The notes below the pieces were generated by a model that saw only the letters and a program-made list of their open reading frames with translations, searched no databases and was not told the origin of the DNA. From Paracentrotus lividus (Eukaryota; Echinodermata; Echinoidea; Camarodonta; Echinidae): a DNA stretch of 64,000 nt. The stretch lies in assembly GCA_940671915.1 (NCBI GenBank), contig CALNVZ010003433.1, positions 31,699,768 to 31,763,767 of the forward strand, written 5' to 3'. Of this stretch, positions 1 to 13,805 are shown in pieces. A program made the position numbers and the translations under genes. Position 1 is the stretch's first letter; every line of letters starts with the position of its first letter.

Positions 1-1023
1 TTTATTTAGAGGACAGGTATCATTGTATCAACAACTTTGTTAGTAAATTAATCATGCAGCGTGCATGTACATGTATGCATTATCATTATCATTATCATTC
101 TGGTACATAAAGTAGTCATCAATAACAAGGGTTGATGTATAGCCTTAAACGAGCTTCAGACAATGTAAATTATCCATTCATCATATCACGTCAAACCAGT
201 ATGCAAATCAAACTGTACTTTCCATGAGGTCAACTGTGCGGAAGACCCATAATATTGGCATTATTAGGGACTGTCGGCCGCATGATTAAAACAGCTATAG
301 GACCACGGGATAATGGTATTGCTATCAGTATCAAATGGCATAGAACTTTATTGACTTTCAGCTTTCATATCTGGAGATAGCTCACATTTACTTTAATGTT
401 TATTAAATGTAAAGATAAGAAATGGTGGATAAAACAGAGGTGCACCACGGTATAAAAAGAAATCAATGAAATATTGGAATATTATTGACACTATTTGCAA
501 ACACTATCTAGGCCTTGTAAATCAAATTCAAACAAGAGCTTCCCAGAATGAACTTACTGAGAGAAACATTTCTCTCGTGTTTCATCTTTTAAAGCTCTTC
601 ATCTCTTCATAGCTCAATAACCACACACCGTGCTCCAGCAAATTTATTCTCTGTCATTTTCAATTCCTCACAGGTTCTCGGTCCATCGCACAATCACTAC
701 TACTTTCAATAATCTCATACAGGTAAATCAGGGAATAGATCAAAGCGTGTGAAAGTAATTAATGTTTGTCACTGCGATGAACACACAGATCCGCTTCTAT
801 CAATCCAAGCTATAAACCAGACTTATACAGATCCATCATGAATAACGCATGCAATGCTACAATATGAATAATGATTTCTTTTCGTTCAAAATAAATTATT
901 AGAAAATATCTTTGGGTGTAATATTAAAGACGAAAACCAAAAAAGCTGAACAGATACTAGGAGCAATTTAAAGAAGGAAATAGCATTTTTACAATGGTTA
1001 AATTGTAACTTATCGATTACCTG
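1..1023. other. AT-rich DNA, no gene seen
   Basis: No open frame with coding character on either strand. The only structure noted is a short hexamer run of TATCAT type near 78-100 and several ACATGTAC-like words, which recur across the whole window. Confidence 0.6.
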
Positions 1024-1480
1024 AAATCAGTTGGTGTCTTCCCCTTTGGAATGCTTTTGAAGTACTGAGGCGTACATGTAGCAAATTGTTACGTGGTTGG
1101 TCGAGGAATAGATACAAAAAGATACCTACATGTACACAAAAAGATACTGGCTAGCTAAAAATAGGGCCTACAAGTTATTTTAATTTTTGTATCTTTAATC
1201 ATGGTCATTATTTCATTTTGTATGGTGAAAATATAAATGATGGATTACCTTAAATCAGTTGATGTGTTGTCCTTTTGAATGCTTTTCAAATACTTAGGCC
1301 TACACGTAGCAAATTGTTACATGGTTGGTTGAAGAATCGATACAAAAGGAAATCTAGACAAAAGATACTACATGTAGCTACACATAGAAAGTGTTTTCAT
1401 TTCGTATGGATAACACCAGGAACTACATCAGCTTACCAATTCCATACAATACAACATTATGAAAACAAAAGCAGTTGGCG
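1024..1480 (+). repeat. Two-copy diverged tandem duplication, period about 228 bp
   Basis: The stretch beginning AAATCAGTTG at 1024 recurs at 1252. Both are followed in the same order by a GAATGCTTTT block, a block ending AGCAAATTGTTAC, a TGGTTGGT block and an AGATAC block. Several substitutions separate the copies, so the duplication is not recent. A weak partial third start (GCAGTTGGCGTCT) occurs near 1470. The small frame at 1275-1526 lies inside the second copy and has no coding support. Confidence 0.65.
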
Positions 1481-1547
1481 TCTATTTTATGGCTATGGTA
1501 CTCAAGTACCAAAAGCACATCATTAAAAATGAAGTGTACTTGATTTG

Positions 1548-1715
1548 CAGTGGCGTATCCAGGAGGTGGTGCAGGGAACATGCTCCCCCCCCCCCCCCCA
1601 ATATTTGAAAACCACCCATTGACTGTAAATGTGCAAATTGGAAAGTTTCAACGGCAGCACCCCCTCTATTGGGGCTGTCACTTCCTCCTATTTTCAAATC
1701 CTGTATCTGCCACTC
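1548..1715. mobile_element. Short MITE with CAGTGGC-type terminal inverted repeats
   Basis: The left end reads CAGTGGCGTATCCAGGAGG and the right end, read on the minus strand, reads GAGTGGCAGATACAGG, giving imperfect inverted termini over about 16 bp. The interior has a long C run (about 1583-1598). Ends of the form CAGTGGCGGATCC are widespread on non-autonomous DNA transposons, often placed with hAT-like families. A clean 8-bp target duplication was not found, so the superfamily is open. Confidence 0.5.
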
Positions 1716-4700
1716 AATTTATAAAGACAAAATAACCTTATAAAACAGTTGCATTCTTTCTCTGTCTAGAATGTATGCATGACATCATGAATTTCATTGT
1801 CCTGAATCTCTCTAAAAAAAAAGACTTGTCAAGATATATGGAAGAGTCATTCTCTGTTGAATAATACCCTTACTTTCTGTTCCAAGATTCTTAGAAGATG
1901 TCTGTTTGATTGAGTTTGACTTTTATTTCCTGAATCTCCCTGGAACAAAGGTCTTATGGGACATAAGGAAGAATCTTTTATTGATTTGCTCCTGTCTGGG
2001 TGAGAGCCCAACCTTGAACTTGGATCACACAACCATGGAAACGAAGAATGATTCCAGGAGCTGCAAAGATCAAATAAGGCCTGTGCCCCACTCTCTGGGG
2101 TACCCCTCCCATAAAATAAAATGTAGAAATGCGCCCTCAGAAACAAGAATCAGATTATAGAGATTCATTTCCAAAAATGAAGAAATACATGTAGCGTTCG
2201 TTTTTAGTCAAATTAAATAAACTATGTACAGTGTAGGCCTTACCCCTATGAAGAAATCAAATTCAGGAAATTTTCACTTTCTAGTATTTCTCTCGATATC
2301 ACCAGTATGCTTACTACTGCTATGAATTGAATACAAAAAAGCTGAGAGAGATAGGCCTACAAAATAGATGTAAAAGACAGTTGCATATGATTATAGAGAC
2401 ATCCATGTACAAATGTAGTTAAAATTGAGGGAAATAAAGTAAAATGAAACGCCATCTGGCCTCCATCCCCTTCATCTTTTATTTGTCTTATTTTTTCCCC
2501 AGGTGATACAAAGAGAAAGAGCAAAGAAAAAAAGGAAAACAAAAAGAGGTAGATATAAATTTGGAGGAGCAAAATAGCTAAATAGCTAAGAAAAGAAGAA
2601 ATTGTAACTTGTACTTGACATATTTCTCTTTTTCAAAAAGGAGTACTTAGCATTCAAAACAATGAAAACTGCCAGAAACATAAGACAATCCACTGAAAGC
2701 ATTCCACTACAACAATATTGCTTTTCTGTCAGGTGATACCTATATATGTGCCTACATGAATTTCTATTTGTAGTGTACATTTTTACTCTAAAAATGTGAT
2801 ATCTTTTTAAAGTAGAGGATGAGTATCTAAGCCACACTGTATAATGTTTTGTACACCTTTGGTATCAGCATATCCAACTCATGTTACAGCATAATAGTAT
2901 GCGACACATGGTTGGAACTTTCAAAAAGCAGGGGGGAAATGTAAAGTGACTTAAAACCGTCCTTTTGGATCTAAACTGCCATGAAACCCATGGGATTCTA
3001 CTCATGTTTCATTCTTCTTGCTACTTTATACAAGATATTATTATTGGAACAACATGAGGTATACTTTCCATGTTCTGTAAAATGAGACACTGTATGAAAT
3101 ACACCTGCCTAGGGGAGCAGTAAAGAGTGAGCACATTGCAATGTCAAGAACATAGGTGTAATGTAAACATACAGGGGTCACACCGAGGTCAACTGGGAGA
3201 AAGGATGATGAGAGAATGTGCCATCATTGGAAAGCATGAGTCCCTCGAACAGTGCAAAATGCAGAGTCTGAATAACAAGACTACAAATAGACCATACCAC
3301 GTTGCTGGTCTACGAGATTAGATAGTCTTCATCCCTCATGCAATACATTTTCAAGTGAAAAATTATTCATAGACTCTGTGCTTGCAGACTAGTAATAGTT
3401 GGCACAAACAATACTTTCACAATCGTAATGAAAATGGCTGGGCCTGAATTACTTAACACTGCATCTCACAGCCCCTTACTGCTGGCCACTGCTCATTCAA
3501 CTTCCCCTTCACATACAGAGAATCATCTCTCTTTGCACCTCCTCCTCTTTAGCATGTCTTGATTTCCCTCGGGATACCATCCCACTTTGTAGAGATGATG
3601 CAAGGGTGTGAAGGTGATGAATACCATTGCCATGGCAACAGGCAGCGAATTCGATACCTGGCACGAAATAAGTGACCCAGAATGAGTGATATGTGAATAC
3701 ATAAATACCTGTCGCTATTCATGTCATATTTCCTTTTAAACTGCCAATATGTTCTTGTCGAACATGAAATGGGGAAATATGAGAGAAAATAGTGTGAAAT
3801 ATCCAGCGACTCCCTCAATGTTCCAGTGTTGAGAGATGCTCTCGATATTCACCTTTTCCATCTCATCAAGATACACAAGTTTGTTCCTATATCTCTTCCT
3901 CTAAGGAGCTTCCCCACTTCAAAATTGCTTTGAATGTAAAGGCTTTCAGTCAATGGTGTAACTATGAGGGAGGGGGCACAGGGGGCAAGAAGTCAACCCC
4001 CCCCAAAAAAAAAAACTTTTTCTTTCGTTCCTATACATCTTTCTCTCAATATCAATTTGACTGGATAGTCTTTCAGCTGCAGTCTTTAATCTATCATAAA
4101 AAGGTCCCCTTTTTTTCAAGGGCGCACATCCTTCCTTCAGATTTCCGATCGTTAAAATTTAGTGGGGCCCAATGGATTTCTTTAACATGTAAGATATCAT
4201 GGCAACAGTTCAACACCATTCAAGCCCATGCAATCACAAAATGAGTTTTCCTTTCTCTAATCCTGATATTTTTGTGGTAAATTCAGGAGTATCAAAGCCA
4301 AGTGATTTGGATGATCTCTATTACTTAACGAAAGTGAGCAGTGTTGAATCTGTCTCTACTGTATCTGAGTCCATGCCATTATGCACAACCAAGCAAGAGA
4401 CATTGATTTTGTCGACCAAACGGCATTGAAGGGAAGGGGCATCCCTTCTATAGCATTACAGACACTCATAATGACTCACCGTGCATATTATAATAAATTG
4501 TTAAAGAGGTGGTGTAACATTGTGTTTTCATTGCCCATATCAACTTTTAATTTCATTAACCCAGAGGTTCTTGTTTTCTCCTTAAATCAGCACCAATTTG
4601 ATTTTTCTTGCACTCCTCCATGATGTTGATTTCTTGTATGCTAAGGGTTAAAAAGGTGGTGTCCCATTTTAATCCTAGAATACTGAATTTGAATTATTAT

Positions 4701-7650
4701 CCTACATAAAGGTTTAATACAGAAGCCACCCTGTTTCTATAAATAGTTCAAGCGAGTTATGTTTCCAAGACACCCATTTTGTATTGATTGTCTGCTATAT
4801 GATCAATCAACATTAATTGCATTGTACTTGTCTACCTTTTACATACACGTTTCTTGCTCGGTTTGTGCTTCCGGTTGGGAAAAAGAAGATAAATCAATGA
4901 AATTAGAGTTCAATCTAATTGGAGCTTTCTCTCATATTGCATTCATGTCTCTGCTCTCCCTCCCTCTCTCTCTTGCTCCCCCTCCCTAAAAAATAGTTCA
5001 ACTGCTCTTCTTTCACTATATGTTGACTTTCTACAATTACATGTACAAATGATTTTATTTAATCTCCTACTTCTCTCTCACTTTAATAATTTGTTTTAGT
5101 TCCACAAAATGTGTCTTGTTTATTTCTCTATCTTTTCTCCTGTTAGTTCTTTCTTCATTTACCCTACTCAATCTCTTACATTTTATTTAGGGCCTACTCA
5201 TTCCTTATTTACCTTTTTCATTTTTATCTTTCCATCTGTCATATTTTATACTTCTCCTTCTCAAATGTAGCTTACATTTACAATCTTTTCTCTATATGTA
5301 CATATCTTAGACTAATTAGTTCAAAACACTTACCATAATATATTTCCAAAACTTGGTTTAAAAAGCTTGTGCCACTACTCCCCTCCTCCTCACAGTGACC
5401 ACTCCCACATCCAAAGGGTACTCCCTGAGAACATCTACTGGTGGGATGACCAAACCCAACTCTCTTAGCTCAATTATAGTCCTTCAACAATTGCTTCACC
5501 TCAAAGATACCAGTCCTGCATCCAATGTTGTTGATCCTTGCCCTACTCCTGGACGAAACCACTCCTGTATCCAATGGCTCCTCTCTCAGAGAGATAGTCT
5601 ACCGGTCTCCTTACAAAAAACCCAAGCAGCACACACTCCCACAGCTCACTGCACCCTTCGTTCACCGTTACCCTCTTCGAGTTTATTATCAGTGCTGGTT
5701 AGGAGGGATGCACTGTGATGTCTGCTCACTCTAATGTTATTACTTCCTACTGCCAGGCCACTCACTCACTGTTTTGCACTGGGAGACAGTGCTTTGTTGG
5801 GTTAGCTAGTCTCCTCCCAAGCGCCTTAATCATTCAAATTCATAGTCTTACTTCCAGGAAATGATCAAAATTTTGCCCATAAACTCGCTGGAAACCAAGA
5901 GATTAAATTGATACGTAACATGAACATATTTTTGGTGTGTATATTTCTCTCTCTCTTTCTCTCCATCCACCTGTCTCTTGTATAAATTCCCTTTACATAC
6001 TCTGCTCCTCTCTCTCTTTCATTCTCTTTCCCTCTATTTCTCTACACATATTCTGCTCTCTCTACTTATCTATTCCCCCTTTCCCTCTCCCTCTCTTTGT
6101 GTGTGTGTGTGTCTCTCTCTTGAAAAGTAAATATCATCTTTATTGTCACAATCTATATTTTATTTAATTGGACAAGTGAACCTTGGATGGAACGTCAGCT
6201 GACATTCACTCAATTGTAAAATGCAAACAAACGAACATAGATCTATACATCTATGATGCATTTGAATTTGGGTAAATTGTATACAATGATCAAAGCACTA
6301 CAGACTCATGCATGGAAGCATAAATGGAAACAGAAAGTAAAAATCTGTGTCAGCGGCCAGCTGCAGCATGAGGAGGAAAAATATTATCAATAAAAGATGA
6401 TAGGTGCAATTTCATTTTGGAGGAATTACAACTAATGCCAATTTGCAATGAAACCAATTCTAGTTATGTTTGGAATTGATGCTCTGTCCAGCAACTTCTT
6501 ATTCATTCGAAAAACAAAAGACAGATGGCCTTAGGCTTTGAATACAAACCCTAAATGAAAAGACAAGTATAGCTCTCACCTATGCTGCTGGGGGGGGGGG
6601 AGATAGGAAGTGAGAATCTTTAATAGAATCCCATGAGAGACTTAATAACATCATTACAGTAGTTACATTTTTTTTTTTAATGGTAAAATATGAGATTAAC
6701 TGATAAACTGTGACAGAGTCTGTAGCTAAAACTAATAGACACAATTATGCCGATATGTTAGATATGATCTTCACCTCCCATTGTGTTTTCATTGAGGGGT
6801 GCGATGTTGTTCTCATTGCTACATCTGTCTCAGGTCAATACCCAAAATATATTGTCTTCATACAGTAACACTGGAAGTCTTTGCAGTGTGATCAGTGGTA
6901 CTTTTACCATATTTCGAGCTCATTAGGAAAGCAACCTTGGCTAAAAAAGTAAAAACATGCAAAAATTTCATGCAATAAATATTCAAGTGGACAGTTGCAT
7001 TGAATGTTAATCTAAAATAAGCAAACGGCATCACTACCCCCTCAAGGCAAAAATAATTGTGATTATTTTGCACTAAGAGAAAATATTAGATAGGAGTATC
7101 AGATATGATTACATCAAAATAGGGGCAGGAACAGGCCTCTTGTATTCTACCTAGAAACATCCCACCTACATGTAGGCCTACTTATAGTAGAAACACCAAA
7201 CCTCTATTATAGGCCTACATACATTAGCCTTTGTCTTCCTCTGAGAAGAATCATTTTCATATTTGAGCGACCCCCCAGCTAGGGAACGGCCTCGGCTCAG
7301 TTCTCACATCTGGTAGCTCGAAATATGGTCTAAAAACAATTTTGTCTTCATTGAGGTGTTGAAAAATAGGGTTAAGGCAAATAACACAATCTGTCCCTGA
7401 ATTATGGGACATTGGTTCTTCAAATGCCTCAAAACATTATAGCAGTTCTACACAACAACAGTTCTTCACAATATTAATTTATCATTAATATCTACAATAA
7501 GAATCCTCATTACTGATTTCACATGTCTTAAAACAAGCATTAAAAAAGGAAAAAATATCACATAAATAATTAGTTGGGCCTATAATTGCTTCAGCCACTG
7601 TTATAGCTTTGATAAAGTCTCAAATACAAAGAGGGTTTCCATAATTTGAC
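1716..7650. other. Non-coding DNA, no supported gene
   Basis: Mostly AT-rich unique sequence. Near 1801-1990 two diverged copies of a CCTGAATCT block lie about 130 bp apart. Near 3952-4010 a GTGTAACTATGAGGG segment followed by G and C runs looks like one end of a CAGTGG-type element, but I could not define the other end. A CT-rich tract with a short GT run lies at about 5940-6125, and a G run at 6591-6600. The open frames here (all shorter than 110 codons) show no domain, conserved motif or consistent splice context. Confidence 0.55.
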
Positions 7651-7770
7651 ACCCTGACACTAATGAAACCCTATTAACCCTAATCCTCGCCCTACCTAGA
7701 AATCTAATTCCTATTCCTAGCCCTAATCCCAATCCTAAGCTTACAATGTTAGGATTAGTAGTGTCAGGTT
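7651..7770. repeat. Short inverted-repeat element with telomere-like interior
   Basis: The left end CCCTGACACTAAT pairs with the right end ATTAGTAGTGTCAGG as an imperfect inverted repeat. Between them lies a degenerate CCCTAA/CCTAATC series. The structure resembles a small MITE. Similar degenerate TTAGGG-like interiors occur in the elements at 11783-12023 and 58278-58410. No autonomous relative is visible. Confidence 0.45.
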
Positions 7771-8382
7771 ATTGATAGACAAATCTATGCAGTCGTCGCC
7801 TTCCGCAAAACGGCTGTAGAGGTCTTCCGCCGCACAAAATGCAATTTTTCAGGTTTTTCACAGATTAAAAAAACAAAACAAAACAAAAACATGAAACGTA
7901 AAATAAAACAGCCTTTTTGCAGGAAGGCGACGCACTAGTGTATCTTCATGATGATTTCAAATTGGAAGTAGCATTGTAATAATTACATCCATCAACAAGA
8001 CACTGAGATGGTATGGGATAACCAGCCGATGCATGGCATCATAAATTCTTCAACTACATTAAAGGAGGACTCCAGGCTGAAATCACGTGATTTGAAATGT
8101 AGGGTTAAATAAAACAAGCAAAATCAATTTTGTATGTTTGTATTGTTATTGTAACACTACGCAATAACAATCATTCAATCAAGAATTTAAAACAGGGTTG
8201 ACTCTTTATGGAGTCATGTTTCAGATCATCATTGCTGTAACTTATATCAGTATGAGGGACAGATTTTTTTTACAAATCGCCCCCTTCCCCTCACCAGGTA
8301 GATGTTGACAAATTTTTTTTATAATTTTCAACATAACACTTTAATCTGGCATACATGTTTTGCCCATACATGTATTAGACTA

Positions 8383-8847
8383 CAGTCTGTGTCAAAAAAA
8401 ATGGTACAGTCAGGGAAAAAATAATTTAGGTGTGAAATCTTTTCATATTATGTGTGTTTGTGGTGCCAAATTAATGCCAAAAGATTTTTCTTGCTGATGC
8501 GTTTGTCCTGTATAATTTGCTTTCGTAGAACAAAAGTTATGCTAAGTTTTGTGCGACAAGGAACAAATCGAAATTACGCACTTCTATTGTTCTGGAGCGC
8601 TGAATTCACGGTCATTATGCAAAATCATACACAAAGGCATGGGACGGCGTGCAAAAAATGGATTTTTCTTGATTGTAGAAAATTAGTCATATCTAAAAAA
8701 ATACAGCTCCAAATGTGATGAAAAAAATTGCAGATGAAAGTCTAATTACCCTGCTTTATGAAAGTACTAAACAATACCAGGTTGTGATTTATCTTCATGC
8801 TATAAAAAAATGTTTTCCACTTGTACCATTTTATTTGACACAGACTG
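8383..8847. mobile_element. TA-flanked MITE, mariner/Tc1-like
   Basis: Left end CAGTCTGTGTCAAAAAAAAT (from 8383) and right end, on the minus strand, CAGTCTGTGTCAAATAAAAT (from 8847) form nearly perfect inverted repeats. They continue through a shared TGGTACA and are flanked on both sides by TA. TA duplication with CAGT-type ends is the standard signature of Tc1/mariner elements. The 465-bp body has no transposase frame. The 88-codon frame at 8452-8718 ends inside it, lacks DDE/D or helix-turn-helix features, and is taken as chance, so the element is non-autonomous. Confidence 0.7.
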
Positions 8848-8849
8848 TA

Positions 8850-11782
8850 TTATGTACAGACCCATACAGTACATGCAGGTATGCCCTAAATGAAAATGCT
8901 TGGGTTTACCGAGGAGACGGAGCAAGTATTCAATGCTTCTAAAAATTGATTATGCTGTGAATATGATAGGTCCATGGTATAGATCTAGGCAACTTGACTC
9001 TCATTCACAAGATAAAAGTAAAGAGCAAGAGATGCACTTATCATTCCACCTACAGAGTTCATGTCGTTCCGGCAGGGGTATAATTCTGATACCTCAGATA
9101 GCGAACTGGAGAGGTATGCCTACATATGGGAGGAAAAATGTAGAACTAACAGTGATTTCATTTTCAATCATAGAATTTCTATCATGGTCACACTTTTAAG
9201 TAAAAAGTAGTGAGATTTAGTCTGCACAAATGTAGACCTGTGTGGACATACATGTACAGTTGTGTACATGAATTAACCTTGGATGATGTTGGTTTCATTG
9301 TAGTCAAGTAGATAAAAAGAACACATTTTTTTTTAAACAGAGACAATACATCCATATTCTTTTTTCTTGAGATACACTGTATACAGACATCACGAGTAGG
9401 CAACTAATGCGATCATTACTATTCCATTTACCCGTCTTATCCCTCGGGAGATATTCCCCCAAATATTGAGTAAATTGATCATGAAAAGGATGGGCAACGG
9501 ATGATCAAATTGCTTAAGAGATCCGCTCATTAAGCGAGCTGAACGTAAAATGATCCTTTGTCTTTCCTTGTCTGCGTGGGGGCAATACCCATGTATTGAA
9601 ATTTCAGGAAGTACATGAACATTGTACATGTACAAAAATCCACTGCATTATCTATTTAATAACAAAATCAATGAAGCCCAAAAACTTTTTTTCCAGAATT
9701 TATGTGCCATGAAATTAATAATAAATTATACAATTTCACTTGTTAGTATATTTTGCTTGGACATCTTATTTTTCTTTACATATCTTCACAAAATTAGAAA
9801 GAAATTATAAATCCTATTAACACAATCTATAGGCCCATATGACTATATGTTTTAAGTGGATAATAAAAATTAGCATGTTACTAGATTGGTTCTTTATTGG
9901 AATGAAATCTAACATTACCACATTATTTCAGCCCTACATGTACACGAATGTTTAAAATTCACAAAAGCCGACTGTGGCAGTCTAGTGTACATAGCCCTAT
10001 GTTCCATTTTGCAGCTGAACTTTACACTTCACTCCATGATACCTATTATCAATCATTTTTTTTTTCTTCTCATCTATCCTTCTGTAAACTCACATACAGT
10101 GTAAATATGTGCACAGCTCGTTCATTTATAGCCAAAGTGATCAAGATAAGGTAAATAATGAGAGCTTCATTCTATGTGGAGGGCCATGGATTCCTCACTA
10201 TTCATAATAAAGGACCCATTTCTGGCGGGAAATAAAGCGTGCACCAGAATTCAAGCAAAATGATAGTTTAATTTCAGCTGAGGTATAATAAACTTTTCAG
10301 GTCTACAAGTTGGTAGTGCCTCATCATTCATGAATCCTTAAGCCTTTCCTTTTTTTTTTGGGGGGGGGGGTATTTTCTTGTATTAAACTATGCTCCTCAT
10401 ATCATCTTGTGAAAATTTTAAGAATCATACTTTATTTTATCATATACCACTCACATACAATATATATCAATGTTTCATCTTATACAATGTATAATCTGAA
10501 GATGATATTCATGAGTCATTGCTATCTCTAAAACCCTATTCATTCCTTCTAGCTTTTTGTATGATGCATATTAACTTCAAGAAGTCTTGAGTTCAAAAAC
10601 GTAATGATCTTGTCAGTTCAGAACCTAGATAAATTGCTTTATTTGACTCCTGTGGTGATCATGTACAAAGCCTGTAATCCCTCAGGGATATATACTCACA
10701 CCTCTGCTAATTTCACAGTAGATACCTCCTTGGTGTAAGGATAATATAATCCACTGTGAATAAAGAATCACCATCTAATGTGACGTCAACTTCGGTCATC
10801 CTGAAACCCTCTTAACCCCATCTACACTGACAAGGTGGAGAGCTAGTCTGCATCCTTAGACTCTTATTACAAATACGTGATCAGGGAAGTTCTTTAAGTT
10901 GCGATTGTCATTAATCCCAAGTAAAGGTTGCTCAATACCAACTATTAATAATTAGGGGCCAAAATTACCCATAAAAGTCATAAATTCAAAAATATTTAGC
11001 ACATAGTGATTGCTCTTGCTTTAATTTCACAATTAACAAGACTATACTTTTGTAAAACCAGTATTTTTTCATGAGACTGCACATCTTGGAATCAATGGTG
11101 TCAAGTTCCAGTACTTGACAACGCTGGCTACTTTTTCATGATTTTTAGGTCACATCTTATTGCGTCTTGAGGAAAGTCTAATCAGAACTGACTTTCAAAA
11201 ATGTCCACAGCCACCCAATTTGCATCTGTGCTTATACTTAACACTCTCACATAACTAGATAAATCATGTTCTTCCACAAAACTTCCCGAAAATAGCAAGT
11301 ATGCTGAATTGGAGTCAGGAATGTAAAATATCTCAAAATATGGATGGTGGCATCAAATACTGTCATCAATGAAGCAATTGCTAGTACATCAACAGTAAGA
11401 GAAGAACACTGTTGGACTACATGTGTATACATCGTCCTATTGACAACTACATCTTCCTGAACTAAGCAAACGATCACTACATCACCAAAGAATCATGGGA
11501 AACTAAAGCGCGTTCATTGTGTACTTCTTGGAAATGCTACACAGATAAAATTCTGTCAAAGTCCATTATCCTCTAGCTAATGATCATCTAACTTATAATC
11601 AACAGTCTACAAATACTTGCATGTCTGATGCAGAGTCATCATATGGATGAAAGTCCATCTTGCTTGATAGTCAATAAGTACATAATGTCAGATCAATTAT
11701 TAATTCTTAAGCAATTACAACATAGTGCTCACATCAATTTTTATATTTCTATCTTAAAATCATTTGGTACATATTGGACATT
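8850..11782. other. Non-coding DNA, no supported gene
   Basis: AT-rich unique sequence with poly-T/G runs at 10351-10370. Open frames of 60-99 codons occur on both strands without recognisable domains. Nothing else is supported. Confidence 0.55.
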
Positions 11783-12023
11783 TAGTGGTTCTGTGCCCTG
11801 TAACACAAAGACTTACGATTGATTAAAAGTTACGATTTATGTTTTCTCGGTAGCCTCATTTGGAAACCAGGTACAGTCATAGATTAGGATTTGGATATGA
11901 TTAAGAGTAGGGTTACGGCTAGAGTTACATGTAGCATTAAGATCATCAACTTTGGAGCATCCTTCCCATGAAGAGGCTACCGAGAAAAAAATCAATCGTA
12001 AGTCTTTGTGGTACACCCCACTG
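11783..12023. mobile_element. Inverted-repeat MITE, about 240 bp
   Basis: The left arm contains AACACAAAGACTTACGATTG and then TTTTCTCGGTAGCCTC. The right arm contains GAGGCTACCGAGAAAA and CAATCGTAAGTCTTTG, their reverse complements. Outer ends are AGTGG (left) and CCACTG (right). The interior contains a degenerate series of GATTAGGATT and AGTAGGGTTACGG type. There is no transposase frame. Affiliation with a CAGTGG-ended (hAT-like) group is inference. Confidence 0.6.
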
Positions 12024-12352
12024 TTGTCAAATTATGTTGGAATCTATTATGTGTTGTTACCAAAACTGAAGTTTATAGCTTCCGACCACTGATGCCAAAA
12101 TTGATTCGAGACCAATTAACTTCAGTCCACTGGATAATTTATGCCTGCTAAATCTTCTGCATGGCTGTCCCATGTAATTGCAATTCTATAACCTACGCAG
12201 AGCTACATTGTTGGAACTCATTAAACTTGCAAGCAAATGCAGTCATTTTTCATTGCAATGGAGGGTGGCATCATTTACCATCTACATTTCAGTAAATCAT
12301 TCTAAAGGCTGAAAATGAGTTAATATCAGTACTCTACAGGGTGTATCAATAA

Positions 12353-12381
12353 CTAGATGAATCTTCGACCGCGCACGGTCG
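12353..12381 (-). other. Helitron-type 3' terminus: hairpin plus CTAG
   Basis: On the minus strand the order is stem CGACCG, loop TGCG, stem CGGTCG, nine bases, then CTAG at the boundary with host TTATTGATAC. The stem is perfect. Confidence 0.65.
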
Positions 12382-12539
12382 GAAGGCATGCCTCCGTATT
12401 GCCACATCGGAAAAAAAAGGCATGCGCATGTTGGAGTATCTTTACATCCATTTATACCATGACATCTTTGAGATATTGACCCCAAATCTATTTAAGTTGT
12501 ATCATCAGATTATTTCCAACTCAGGAAATGGCTACCGAT

Positions 12540-13755
12540 GTAATAAAAAGGATAAACATGTTTAAGTTGATCTGTCAAAGGTCCTTCAGAAATTGCACAA
12601 ACGAGTCATTTACATAAATAACCAGTGACCTTTGATGTCCTGACCTCAAAAATCTAATCAGTTCATCTTTCCTCCCACATGACCCAAGTTTGAAGTTGAT
12701 CCATGAAACGGTTCAGAAGTTACAGCAAGAACGTGCCATTTTCATGTATACAATGACGTCTGTGACCCTTGACCTTTGACTTCATGACCTCAAAATATAA
12801 TAAATTCATTCCCTACATATGCACACATGACCAAGTTTGATGTTCATCCATCAAACTTTCTTAAGTTATCGCAAGAACAAGCCATTTTCACGTACACAAT
12901 GTCCTCTGTGGCCTTTGAACTTTGACCTCATGACTCTAAATTCTAATCAGTTTATTGTCCGTCCCATATGCACATTGACCCAAGTTTGAAATTGATCCGT
13001 CAAACGGTTTTTAAGTTTATTGCGAGAACAAGCCATTTTCATGTACACAATGACCTCTGTGACTTTGACCTCATGACCCCAAAATCTGATAAGTTCATTG
13101 TCCCTCCCATATGTAAATATGATCAAGTTTGAAGTTGATCCCTCAAACGGTTCTTAAGTTATCGCAAAGAACGAGAGCCATTTTCACGTACACAAGACCT
13201 GTGACCTTTGACCTCATGACCCCAAAATCAAATAAGTTTATTGACCCTCATATATGCACATATGACCCAAGTTTCAAGTTTATCCCTCAAACTTTCTTAA
13301 GTTATCGCAAGAACGAGCCATTTTCATGTACACAATGACCTGTGACCTTTGACCTCATGACCCCAATTCTAAACAGTTCATTGTCCCTACCATATGCATA
13401 CATGATCCAAGTTTGAAGTTGACCCGTCAAACCGTTCTAAAGTTATTGCGAGAACGAACCATTTCATGTTACAACGACATCTGTGACCTTTGACCTTTGA
13501 CCTCATGACCCTAAAATCTAATCAGTTCATTGCCCCTCCCATAGGCACACATTACCCCAAGTTTGAAGTTGACCCGTCAAACGGTTTTTAAGTTATGGCG
13601 AGAACGAGCCATTTTCATGCATACAATGACCTCTGTGACCTTTGACCTTTGACCAAATGACCCCAAAGTCTAATCAGATCATTGTCCCACCATATGCATA
13701 CATGATCCAAGTTTGAAAGTGATCCGTCAAACGGTTCTTAAGTTATCGCAGAACG
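12540..13755 (+). repeat. Tandem core repeats, about 8 units of 140-150 bp
   Basis: The landmark AAGTTTGA (or a one-base variant) recurs at 12686, 12833, 12982, 13125, 13269, 13409, 13559 and 13709. Each unit also carries CGGTTCTTAAGTTAT, GAACGAGCCATTTTCA and GACCTTTGACCTCATGACC. The units differ by scattered substitutions and small indels and do not encode a continuous protein. Confidence 0.85.
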
Positions 13756-13763
13756 AAAACGGG

Positions 13764-13805
13764 ACGGACGTACGGACGGACGTACGGACGGACGGACGGA
13801 CGGAC
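13764..13805 (+). repeat. ACGG tetranucleotide microsatellite
   Basis: A run of ACGG units with two ACGT variants directly follows the last core unit, the expected position in pearl-type elements. Confidence 0.85.

Noticed and set aside
3952-4200. Possible complete CAGTGG-type MITE
   Set aside because: Only one end-like motif is visible; no inverted partner or target duplication found.
7651-7770. Interstitial telomere
   Set aside because: The TTAGGG-like units are degenerate and enclosed by inverted repeats, so a small transposon fits better.
12540-13755. Regularly spaced repeats resembling a CRISPR array or satellite
   Set aside because: Unit length near 145 bp without unique spacers, bounded by transposon-type ends; eukaryotic tandem-core element instead.
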